This document shows, piece by piece, positions 12,297 to 21,724 of a DNA stretch of 64,000 bases. The stretch is from Epiperipatus broadwayi. Taxonomy: Eukaryota; Onychophora; Udeonychophora; Euonychophora; Peripatidae. A program made the translations under genes and the position numbers. Location: positions 1,763,001 to 1,827,000 of the forward strand of contig JAQFVV010006294.1 of the NCBI GenBank assembly GCA_028023455.1. Reading direction: 5' to 3'. Each line of letters opens with the position of its first letter. Positions within the stretch are counted from its first letter, which is position 1. The notes under the pieces were generated by a model. That model was not told where the DNA came from. It searched no databases and was given only the letters and a program-made list of their open reading frames with translations.

Positions 12297-12675
12297 AATA
12301 TATAAGGTATATGAGCACAGACTTTCACATGACCACTATCTCATAACACTGATACACTTAAACACATATATGTTGAAAAGATAAATAATCACCAATATCC
12401 GTATATCATGCTAAACCAGCAATCATCAATTAGTCCAGATTACCATCTCTACACATGATACACTTGAACACATATGTGCTGAAAAGATAAATAATCATCA
12501 TGAGTAGAGATGGTAATCTGGACGAACTGATGACTGCTGGTTTAGCATGAAATATGTATATTGGTGATTATTTATTTTTTCAACATATATGTGTTCAAGA
12601 GTATCAGTGTTATGAGATAGTGTAGAGAGTGGTGGGTCATGTAAAAGTCTGTGCTCATATACCCTATATATTATA
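12297..12675. repeat. Fold-back element family F2, copy 1
   Basis: An imperfect palindrome of about 380 bp. The left end reads TATGAGCACAGACTTTCACATGA and the right end is its reverse complement near 12630-12660. Inner arms include ATGATTGCTGG-type and GAGATGGTAATCTGGAC-type pairs. A second member of the family lies in the same intron at about 28057-28336. No coding potential is seen, so it is non-autonomous. Confidence 0.85.
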
Positions 12676-13054
12676 AATTAGTAAAACAAGTATATTAAAT
12701 ACTTTTGCTAACTTCAAAAAATATTTAATTACAATTCATGGCATCACACAAAAATGACTTTTAAATTATTCATAATGATCAAACCTGTACTTTCAGATTT
12801 CTTCATTAAAAAGTTCTTCAGCATATTAATTATATTTCTAGATACATCATCAAATTCCAAAATAATGGAACAATAGTAGAATATTTGTAAAATAGCACCT
12901 AATATATATATATGATAAACAAAAATGCAAGTTAAAAAACTTGCTAACGCTTGTATTTATGTCCACAGATGGCGTTCTACCAAAAACGCCCATCAAGCGT
13001 ATGTTTTGTTTACATAAACGTCAGAGTAGTTAGTATTCACTATCTCTAACTATA

Positions 13055-13112
13055 ATTCCACTTTCAGATCATGATTTCAAGCTATTTGCTATCGTCAGTG
13101 AAAGACAGGAAT
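13055..13112 (-). ncRNA. Hammerhead ribozyme-like motif, array unit 1
   Basis: On the minus strand: stem I ATTCC...CTTTCA, core CTGACGA, stem II arms AGC/GCT, GAAA, self-complementary stem III, then TGAAAG...GGAAT closing stem I. It is identical in sequence to the other four copies in the array; the detailed reading is given for the copy at 13931. Confidence 0.65.
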
Positions 13113-13463
13113 AAAGAAACTAGATCTAAATACAAACTCTGAGCGTTTATGAAACAATTTCTATTCAGCTTGCAAGCGTGAATTTTTTAGACACGTAATG
13201 TCTTCAAACTCAGCATAGCAAACCAGATAGCTATATGGGTCTGATCTCAGTTCAGCATCACCACATAGTAGAAGCTTCTGCAATCTATATCATTGCAAGA
13301 AAGACCTCAAAGGTACATTTATGATAAACAAAAATGCAAGTTAAAAAATTTGCTAACGCTTGTATTTATGTCCACAGATGGCGTTCTACCAAAAACGCCC
13401 ATCAAGCGTATGTTTTGTTTACATAAACGTCAGAGTAGTTAGTATTCACTATCTCTAACTATA

Positions 13464-13521
13464 ATTCCACTTTCAGATCATGATTTCAAGCTATTTGCTA
13501 TCGTCAGTGAAAGACAGGAAT
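13464..13521 (-). ncRNA. Hammerhead ribozyme-like motif, array unit 2
   Basis: Same 58-nt motif as unit 1, exactly 409 bp further along, minus strand. Confidence 0.65.
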
Positions 13522-13930
13522 AAAGAAACTAGATCTAAATACAAACTCTGAGCGTTTATGAAACAATTTCTATTCAGCTTGCAAACGTGAATTTTTTAGA
13601 CACGTAATGTCTTCAAACTCAGCATAGCAAACCAGATAGCTATATGGGTCTGATCTCAGTTCAGCATCATCACATAGTAGAAGCCTCTGCAATCTATATC
13701 ATTGCAAGAAAGACCTCAAAGGTACATTTATGATAAACAAAAATGCAAGTTAAAAAACTTGCTAACGCTTGTATTTATGTGGTGATGCTGAACTGAGATC
13801 AGACCCATATAGCTATCTGGTTTGCTATGCTGAGTTTGAAGACATTACGTGTCTAAAAAATTCACGCTTGCAAGCTGAATAGAAATTGTTTCATAAACGC
13901 TCAGAGTTTGTATTTAGATCTAGTTTCTTT

Positions 13931-13988
13931 ATTCCTGTCTTTCACTGACGATAGCAAATAGCTTGAAATCATGATCTGAAAGTGGAAT
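13931..13988 (+). ncRNA. Hammerhead ribozyme-like motif, array unit 4 (reference copy)
   Basis: Type I hammerhead layout. Stem I has an outer helix ATTCC (13931-13935) with GGAAT (13984-13988) and an inner 6-bp helix CTTTCA (13939-13944) with TGAAAG (13977-13982), separated by a small internal loop. The core CTGACGA (13945-13951) fits the CUGANGA consensus. Stem II is AGC/GCT with an AAATA loop, flanked by a T-T mismatch at the position next to the core. GAAA is at 13965-13968. Stem III is the self-complementary ATCATGAT (13968-13975), too short to loop on itself, as in hammerheads thought to act as dimers. Predicted cleavage is after C 13976. The T-T mismatch in stem II is the main weakness. 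Confidence 0.7.
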
Positions 13989-14339
13989 TATAGTTAGAGA
14001 TAGTGAATACTAACTACTCTGACGTTTATGTAAACAAAACATACGCTTGATGGGCGTTTTTGGTAGAATGCCATCTGTGGACATAAATACAAGCGTTAGC
14101 AAGTTTTTTAACTTGCATTTTTGTTTATCATAAATGTACCTTTGAGGTCTTTCTTGCAATGATATAGATTGCAGAGGCTTCTACTATGTGGTGATGCTGA
14201 ACTGAGATCAGACCCATATAGCTATCTGGTTTGCTATGCTGAGTTTGAAGACATTACGTGTCTAAAAAATTCACGCTTGCAAGCTGAATAGAAATTGTTT
14301 CATAAACGCTCAGAGTTTGTATTTAGATCTAGTTTCTTT

Positions 14340-14397
14340 ATTCCTGTCTTTCACTGACGATAGCAAATAGCTTGAAATCATGATCTGAAAGTGGAAT
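14340..14397 (+). ncRNA. Hammerhead ribozyme-like motif, array unit 5
   Basis: Same motif as at 13931, offset by exactly 409 bp. Core, GAAA and both stem I helices are unchanged. Confidence 0.65.
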
Positions 14398-14689
14398 TAT
14401 AGTTAGAGATAGTGAATACTAACTACTCTGACGTTTATGTAAACAAAACATACGCTTGATGGGCGTTTTTGGTAGAACGCCATCTGTGGACATAAGGTCT
14501 TTCTTGCAATGATATAGATTGCAGAGGCTTCTACTATGTGGTGATGCTGAACTGAGATCAGACCCATATAGCTATCTGGTTTGCTATGCTGAGTTTGAAG
14601 ACATTACGTGTCTAAAAAATTCACGCTTGCAAGCTGAATAGAAATTGTTTCATAAACGCTCAGAGTTTGTAATTAGATCTAGTTTCTTT

Positions 14690-14747
14690 ATTCCTGTCTT
14701 TCACTGACGATAGCAAATAGCTTGAAATCATGATCTGAAAGTGGAAT
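14690..14747 (+). ncRNA. Hammerhead ribozyme-like motif, array unit 6
   Basis: Same motif again, 350 bp after the previous copy because unit 5 lacks 59 bp at its end. The motif itself is unchanged. Confidence 0.65.
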
Positions 14748-15187
14748 TATAGTTAGAGATAGTGAATACTAACTACTCTGACGTTTATGTAAACAAAACA
14801 TACACTTGATGGGCGTTTTTGGTAGAACGCCATCTGTGGACATATATATATATATATATATTACACACACCTAGAAAAATCTGAAATTCTCTTATCTGTA
14901 AATCAGAGAACATATCAATATATTTTTATCTTCCAAATCCTTTTAACATTTTTCAAAGTTTTAACTGTAAATTAGATCTTATCATTGTTTGAACTTCTTA
15001 TAATCAATGAGAATGCATTAGTCAAGTTCATTCTTTGCATATATAAAAAAAATTCAACTGTTGGTAAAAAAAAAATTAAAAGTAAATTATTTTAATTAAA
15101 GCTTTTGAAAGTTTTAATGAATTTTTCTACGGAAGCACTCATTCCATCCAATATATGGACACTTTGTCCCATATATATATATATATG

Positions 15188-15325
15188 TTATAACAAAGAT
15201 TTGCACGGGTTAAATATATAAAATACATATTTTGCGGGTTCATCCATGTTAAAAACTTTTAATATCAATATACTGACGTTTCGACTTGATCACACAAGCC
15301 ATCCACAGAGTTATAAAAGGTAGAA
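15188..15325 (-). repeat. PLE-B terminal repeat (pLTR), inverted copy
   Basis: Reverse complement of the terminal segments at about 17260-17400 and 19800-19905. It includes the CTGTGGA...GAAAC hammerhead-like block on the minus strand. Confidence 0.8.
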
Positions 15326-15458
15326 AGACAGTTGTAGAGGCGCTACAATCACTGATTTGAATAAAATGTTAAAATTCCACCAATAGCAAAAAATGTTAAA
15401 TTTAGGAATGTTTTTTAAAAAAATCTTTCCAAATAGGAGGAAGTTTGCATGTATCATC

Positions 15459-16650
15459 TCACTTATTGATACAATCTGGCCTTTTAAGTATCTCAATGGC
15501 TTCTCTAATTTTGCATTGGTAGAGATTATCACATCTGGATATGATCCTGGTACTAGAAAAATCAATTTTATGACCTGAATCTATAGTATGGAGTGAGAGT
15601 GCTGATGACGATGAATATTGTTTAACTGCATTAGCATGCTCATCTCTCCTAACACTGATGCGACGATTACTCATACCTATGTAAGAAGCTTTACAATTTT
15701 TACATGAGATTTGATAGACACCATGAGATTCAAGAGGGATTGAATCCTTAGGCTTGGTTATTATATTGCTGATCTTTTGATGAGCAGAAAATGCTGTATC
15801 TATATTATAGCGTTTTAATATACATCTGATACTGTCTGTAGTTCCTTTTAAATATGGAACACAAATCCTAATAGCTGATTTATCATCTTTTTGTTTCCTA
15901 TTTTGTCTATTTTGGGCTTGAAATAAGGCTTTTTTTATAAATTTGTAATTATAACTATTTGCTAATAAAACACTATTAATATGATTTATTTCTTCTTTCA
16001 GATGTGTCTCATCTGAATGGTTAATTGCTTTATTTAAAAGAGTTTTGGCTACAGAAACTATCTGAGTTGGGTGATGATGAGAATGGAAATGCAAATATCT
16101 GTCTGTGTGTATATCATTTCTGTAAATAGAAAAAGATAAACTTTTTGGTGTTCTGGTGATTAAAACATCAAGAAAAGGGAGTTTTTCATCAGACTCTGTC
16201 TCCATTGTAAATTTAATATGAGGATGCATATTATTTAAATGTAAGAAAAAATCATCTAATTTATTTTTTCCATGTTGTGTCATCTATGTATCTGAGGCAA
16301 ATGAGAGGTTTTAAAGATGATGATTCTAAAGCACGAGTTTCTATATATTCCATGAATAAATCAGCTATTACTCCTGAGATAGGTGAGCCCATAGGAGTAC
16401 CAAAAACTTGTCTGTAATGCTGTCCATTGTATACAAAATATGTATTTAAGAGAATGTTTAATTAAAGCAATAATATTGTCTGGTAAATTGCAACGTTGTG
16501 AGATTATATTTAAAGCTTCATCAATTGGAATGTTTGTAAACAAAGGCACGACATCAAAACTGACCAGAATGTCATTAGCATTAATTTTTAAACTTTTTAA
16601 AACAAAAATAAAATGAAGATAGTTTTTAATATATGATTTAATAGATGGGA
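15459..16650 (-). pseudogene. PLE-B inverted fragment: RT palm to GIY-YIG pseudogene
   Basis: The minus strand encodes the same protein as the full copy, from P-S-I-K-type RT sequence through the GIY-YIG end. Two lesions break it. Two bases are missing near 16455 (after I-K-H), and a 14-base deletion follows the Y-I-D-D-T codons near 16278, so the downstream frame restarts as T-Q-H-G-K-N-K. Past that point the linker and the GIY-YIG motif (G-V-Y-Q-I-S-C-K-N-C ... Y-I-G-M-S-N) remain open to 15459. Confidence 0.88.
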
Positions 16651-16654
16651 TTTA

Positions 16655-17188
16655 TAAAAAAAAACCTTATTTCAAGCCCAAAATAGACAAAATAGGAAAC
16701 AAAAAGATGATAAATCAGCTATTAGGATTTGTGTTCCATATGTAAAAGGAACTACAGACAGTATCGGACGTATATTAAAATGCTATAATATAGATACAGC
16801 ATTTTCTGCTCATCAAAAGATCAGCAATATAATAACCAAGCCTAAGGATTCAATCCCTCTTGAATCTCATGGTGTCTATCAAATCTCATGTAAAAATTGT
16901 AAAGCTTCTTACATAGGTATGAGTAATCATCGCATCAGTGTTAGGAGAGATGAGCATGCTAATGCAGTTAAACAACACTCATCATCATCAGCACTCTCAC
17001 TCCATACTATAGATTCAGGTCATAAAATTGATTTTTCTAGTACCAGGATCATATCCAGATGTGATAATCTCTACCAATGCAAAATTAGAGAAGCCATTGA
17101 GATACTTAAAAGGTCATATTGTATCAATAAGCGAGATGATACATGCAAACTTCCTATTTGGAAAGATTTTTTTAAAAAACATTCCTAA
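16655..17188 (+). pseudogene. PLE-B 5'-truncated direct fragment: linker and GIY-YIG
   Basis: The sequence begins inside the RT-to-endonuclease linker (F-Q-A-Q-N-R-Q-N-R-K-Q-K) directly at the junction with the inverted fragment, and reads G-V-Y-Q-I-S-C-K-N-C-K-A-S-Y-I-G-M-S-N, then F-F-K-K-H-S and stop. The first bases before the linker are shifted. The RT is missing, so it is a dead copy that serves as the upstream neighbour of the full element. Confidence 0.88.
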
Positions 17189-17259
17189 ACTTAACATTTT
17201 TTGCTATTGGTGGAATTTTAACATTTTATTCAAATGAGTGATTGTAGCGCCTCTACAAC

Positions 17260-17400
17260 CATCTTTCTATCTTTTATAACCCTGTGGATGGCTTGTGTGA
17301 CCAAGTTGAAACGTCAATATATTAATATTAAAAGTTTTTAACACGAATGAACCCGCAAAATATGTATTTTATATATTTAACCCATGCAAATCTTCATTTT
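17260..17400 (+). repeat. PLE-B terminal repeat (pLTR), middle copy
   Basis: Homologous to 19800-19905. It separates the truncated direct copy from the full copy and would act as the 5' pseudo-LTR of the full copy. Confidence 0.8.
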
Positions 17401-19717
17401 AACATTATTAACCTCTATGGGGAGGAAATTTTTAAACAGCTTCATATATTTGAAAGAACGTGGATTAAGAAATGTAAGTTACTTTGTAATTTATCTTTTT
17501 TATTAGCGTGCAAAAATCACAATGTTATACCCACTTGCTATAAAATTGTGTTTCACAAGAACAATTATAATGTTAGTAAAATTCTAAGGAAAACTAGCAA
17601 TATTATTTTAAACTCTTTTATTAAAGAAACTCAGAAAAATTTAGACAAAATTGATAAAGTATTGCTACATTTACATTTATTCCTTAGTAATAAAATACAT
17701 CCTTTACTGTGGACTAGTTTTGATCGTATTGCAAGTTTTAGATCGTTTAAAGATTCGGAATTTGTAACAGCAAAGCAAAAGAAAAAATTGCAAATGCTAA
17801 TTAGAACACAATCCCAAACATTATGTATCCAAATCAAAAAACCATTTATAATTTATCTAGGAAAGCCCTCTCTACAGATGAAATTTCGGTTTTAGAAAAA
17901 GTTTCAATTTTGCTTTAACACCTTCCCGGATACCTTTTGAGAAAATTGTTTGTAATGTTGAATCAGCTCTCGATAAAATTGATTCTACATTGGCTGATTT
18001 AGCTAGAGCTGAGACTTGTAATATTTTCAAAAAAGCTAAGCTTCCTAAAAATAATATTTCAAAGAAAGAAAGACAAGCATTAAATAATATAAAATCGGAC
18101 AAATCAATTGTTGTACTTCCAGCTGATAAAGGTAATGCCACAGTTGTAATGGATCGTGACATTTACCATAATAAAATTTTAGATCTGCTTAATGATAAAA
18201 CTTATAAACTATCAAAAAGAGATCATACTACGCATTTGGAAAAAACAACAAAAGCTATTATTAATAAATCACCTATTGAAACAGAGATAAAAAATAAAAT
18301 AATCCCTCATGAAAAATCTTGTGTCTGTTCAAAATTTTATGGACTTCCAAAAATTCACAAACCAGATACCCCCCTTCATCCAGTAGTAAGTGCAATAGGT
18401 TCTCCAACTCATATTTTAGCCAGATACTTATCGGATTTCATTAAACCTACAATCCCATCTATTAAATCATATATTAAAAACTCTCTTCATTTTATTTCTG
18501 TTTTAAAAAGTTTAAAAATTAATGTTAATGACATTCTGGTCAGTTTTGATGTCGTGTCTTTGTTTACAAACATTCCAATTGATGAAGCTTTAAATATAAT
18601 CTCACAATGTTGCAATTTACCAGACCATATTATTGCTTTAATTAAACATTGTCTCTTAAATACATATTTTATATACAATGGACAGCATTACAGACAAGTT
18701 TTTGGTACTCCTATGGGCTCACCTATCTCAGGAGTAATAGCTGATTTATTCATGGAATATATAGAAACTCGTGCTTTAGAATCATCATCTATAAAACCTC
18801 TCATTTGGCTCAGATACATAGATGACACTTTTGTCATATGGCAACATGGAAAAAATAAATTAGATGATTTTTTCTTACATTTAAATAATATGCATCCTCA
18901 TATTAAATTTACAATGGAGACAGAGTCTGATGGAAAACTCTCTTTTCTTGATGTTCTAGTCACCAGAACACCAAATAGTTTATCTTTTTCTATTTACAGA
19001 AAGGATACACACAGAGACAGATATTTGCATTTCCATTCTCATCATCACCCAACTCAGATAGTTTCTGTAGCCAAAACTCTTTTAAATAGAGCAATTAACC
19101 TTTCAGATGAGACACATCTGAAAGAAGAAATAAATCATATTAAAAGTGTTTTATTAGCAAATAGTTATAATTACAAATTTATAAAAAAAACCTTGTTTCA
19201 AGCCCAAAATAGACAAAATAGGAAACAAAAAGATGATAAATCAGCTATTAGGATTTGTGTTCCATATGTAAAAGGAACTACAGACAGTATCGGACATATA
19301 TTAAAACGCTATAATATAGATACAGCATTTTCTGCTCATCAAAAGATCATCAATATAATAACCAAGCCTAAGGATTCAATCCCTCTTGAATCTCATGGTG
19401 TCTATCAAATCTCATGTAAAAATTGTAAAGCTTTTTACATAGGTATGAGTAATCACCGCATCAGTGTTAGGAGAGATGAGCATGCTAATGCAGTTAAACA
19501 ACACTCATCATCATCAGCACTCTCACTCCATACTATAGATTCAGGTCATAAAATTGATTTTTCTAGTACCAGGATCATATCCAGATGTGATAATCTCTAC
19601 CAATGCAAAATTAGAGAAGCCATTGAGATACTTAAAAGGCCAGATTGTATCAATAAGCGAGATGATTCATGCAAACTTCCTCCTATTTGGAAAGATTTTT
19701 TTAAAAAACATTCCTAA
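17401..19717 (+). pseudogene. PLE-B full copy: reverse transcriptase with GIY-YIG endonuclease
   Basis: Penelope-like protein that reverse transcribes element RNA and nicks DNA with a GIY-YIG nuclease. The N-terminal part (17401-17900) is split over two frames. One extra base near 17824 and one missing G at 17901 break the link between L-S-T-D-E-I-S-V-L-E-K and F-N-F-A-L-T-P-S-R-I-P. From there a frame of more than 580 codons is open to the TAA at 19715. It contains the A-D-K-G-N-A-T-V-V motif, F-D-V-V-S-L-F-T-N-I-P, G-T-P-M-G-S-P-I-S-G, the catalytic Y-I-D-D (18815-18826), S-F-L-D-V-L and the GIY-YIG segment (G-V-Y at 19397, Y-I-G at 19436, then R-x-x-x-R-R-D-E-H). The cysteine pair in C-K-N-C is typical of the PLE GIY-YIG. 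The catalytic half looks intact; the frameshifts probably kill the whole protein. There is no sign of retroviral genes. Confidence 0.93.
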
Positions 19718-19799
19718 ATTTAACATTTTTTGCTATTGGTGGAATTTTAACATTTTATTCAAATCAGTGATTGTAGCGCCTCTACAACCATCTTTCTAC

Positions 19800-19905
19800 C
19801 TTTTATAACTCTGTGGATGGCTTGTGTGACCAAGTCGAAATGTCAGTATATTAATATAAAAGTTTTTAACATGGATGAACCCGCAAAATATGTATTTTAT
19901 ATATA
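19800..19905 (+). repeat. PLE-B terminal repeat (pLTR), 3' copy
   Basis: Third terminal segment, directly after the coding region, with CTCTGTGGATGGCTTG, CAAGTCGAAATGTC and CCCGCAAAATATG. It ends in (TA)n next to a fold-back element. Confidence 0.8.
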
Positions 19906-19934
19906 TATAAAGTTACTGACAACACTAACTGAAA

Positions 19935-20310
19935 TAATTATACAAATACATAAACCATTATACAATTACAAATATCCAGTAACACCCTCTGTTTAATAGT
20001 CTATATCTCAATAATAGAGAACTTCAAAATGATACCGCACTTTGATGTACAATAAAGAATGCTAAATATTGAAATACAAACTAACTCAAACACAGAGCAT
20101 GAAATTTTAAACAAGCAAAATATCATTTGCTTGTTTAAAATTTTACGCTCTGTGTTTGAGTTAGTTTGTATTTCAATATTTAACATCCTTTAGCATACAA
20201 CTTCAAAGTGCAGTATCATTTTGAAGTTTGCTATTATTGAGATATAGACTATTAAACAGAGAATGTTACTGGATATTTGTAATTGTATAATGGTTTATAT
20301 ATATAATTTC
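19935..20310. repeat. Fold-back element family F1, copy 1 (~370 bp)
   Basis: Long palindrome with high arm identity: the left arm ATAAACCATTATACAATTAC (~19950) matches the right arm GTAATTGTATAATGGTTTAT (~20279-20298). The inner arms include CAAACACAGAGCATGAAATT and its reverse complement near 20135-20160, with about 10-20 bp at the turn. It abuts the 3' end of PLE-B. Related copies lie at 44481-45140. Confidence 0.92.
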
Positions 20311-21559
20311 TTCCACAAATACTGATAAACTTAATTTCATTTTTATAGTGAAAAGGAATTTTAATTTTTGGAAAATAAATTTAAAATAATTTAATGAGTC
20401 AATTCAACTCAGTATGAGACAATTCAATTTAATATAAATTAATATTTAAAAAAATAATTACTGATATTGTACATAATTTGAAAGTTCCTATCAATTTATT
20501 TTAAAATATTCATATTTAAATTTTTTCCTTTTAAAAAAATGTTTTTTATGAAATAAATTATATAAAAAAACTATAAGATTTGCTTCTATTTTGAAAGCAC
20601 CTTTTTTTTAAAAAAAAAAAAAAAGAATTATCTATAAAGTGACATACCAAATATGTATGTTTCAAGCTATATCATTTTTTTATTTATTGAATGGCAAATT
20701 TGCATTATATAGACTTCCAACTGCTTATTAAATACTAATTTTGATTAGTGTTAAAATGAAAAATAATTAATATAAATATAAAAGAAAAAATAAAATTTGA
20801 AAAATCTATCTTTTTTTTATACTTATAAATTAGACTTGTTTTCAAAAGAAGTTAATTGAGTTTGTCTGAAAATCAAAAAAAAGCCATACTTAAACAAACT
20901 ATTCCAATATGTTAATTAAATTTCTTTGTTGCAATGAAAGCAAATTGTAAAAAAAAAGTTTGTAAACAAAAAATAATTTAAAAAATACAATTTTAAACAC
21001 TTTTATTTAACTTTAAAATGCTGTTTGTTTGTTTGTTTACTTCCACCAAATCTTGTAATTAATTTTAACATATTTTTATCACATGGATTTTCTTCAATTT
21101 TTATAGATGTGTTAGTAATAGATGATAACATAATATTTCAGAGTTATCCAATTAATTGTCTTCTCTGTGTTGGCAGGCTAAATTTCAAACCACATCAATA
21201 GTAGTTCAGAAAGTTTTCAGTGATGCGCAGTAGACAGCAGTATATTTTTTAAAATGCACTTCATTGAATTTTGTCTAATTCATTAAAGAGTGTTTTAATT
21301 AAAATAGAAAGAAAAAATATTAATAAATATCTTAATTTCCTTTGATTGTTTGATTCAAACTTACTTTTTTAAAACAGCTGCCTTCATAAAACAAAAATCT
21401 TACAAATGATTTTTAACATATGCTGATTTAATTTCAATGACTAGAAAAATGACAATATTGTTTTCATTCTCAGTTTTTAATTTTGAATATAAATAGCTAC
21501 AAAAACTCAGTTGCAACTTATCCAAATACTAAAAAGTAAAAAATGATATAAAAAATATT
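20311..21559. other. AT-rich intron sequence
   Basis: Nothing recognised apart from poly-A/T runs (for example near 20600-20625). Confidence 0.45.
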
Positions 21560-21724
21560 GGTACTTACATATTAGTCTTGCTGCCCATGTTTGTGATGGC
21601 AGAATGTTGTACCTTTTTCAAGAGGGGGAGTGTTTGTGATAGCAGAAAGCCATATCAAAAAGTCAACTATGGTTTTCTGCTGTCACAAATATGAGCAGCA
21701 GGTTTAATATGTAAATACCAAATT
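21560..21724. repeat. Short fold-back element
   Basis: Arms about 21560-21606 and 21673-21722 are imperfect reverse complements (TTGGTACTTACATATTA versus TAATATGTAAATACCAA; TTTGTGATGGCAGAA versus TTCTGCTGTCACAAA). A second internal TTTGTGATAGCAGAAAGCC near 21630 repeats part of the left arm. Confidence 0.8.

Larger units (their letters stand above)
12914..14844. repeat. 409-bp-period array, direct then inverted units, retrozyme-like
   Basis: Near-identical units start at 12914, 13323 and 13732 (period 409 bp). The third is cut off near 13780, where the array switches to inverted units: about 13780-14131, 14132-14493 and 14494-14844. The second and third inverted units are joined 59 bp early. 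Units differ by only a few substitutions, so the array is young or homogenised. Each of the five units that reach far enough contains the same hammerhead-ribozyme-like motif (listed separately). There is no long open frame. Tandem copies of a few hundred bp bearing a hammerhead are the hallmark of retrozymes, non-coding retroelements that move through self-cleaved circular RNA. The inverted switch is unusual. It lies 350 bp from PLE-B. Confidence 0.85.
15190..19905 (+). mobile_element. Penelope-like element PLE-B, composite of three copies
   Basis: Three pieces of one element. First, an inverted fragment (about 15190-16652, minus) runs from mid-RT to the 3' end. Second, a direct 5'-truncated fragment (about 16652-17345, plus) carries the GIY-YIG half. 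Third, a nearly complete plus-strand copy (about 17345-19905). A terminal-repeat segment (GGATGGCTTGTGTGA...GAACCCGCAAAATATG) occurs after each copy, at about 15190-15320 (reversed), 17260-17400 and 19800-19905, so the full copy is bracketed by pseudo-LTRs. Head-to-tail plus inverted partial copies are typical of Penelope-like elements. It sits in the GPX intron in the gene's orientation. Confidence 0.92.

Noticed and set aside
12914-14844. CRISPR-like or satellite array
   Set aside because: Units are full-length repeats with no short-repeat/unique-spacer pattern, they switch orientation, and the genome is eukaryotic.
15311-15565. Open frames with M-I-F-L-V-P-G-S-Y near 15311, 17028 and 19554
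   Set aside because: The three frames are the same alternative-frame reading of the GIY-YIG/3' end of the PLE-B copies and carry no signature of their own.
17631-18678. Minus-strand open frames opposite PLE-B
   Set aside because: Antisense of the PLE protein; no independent motif.
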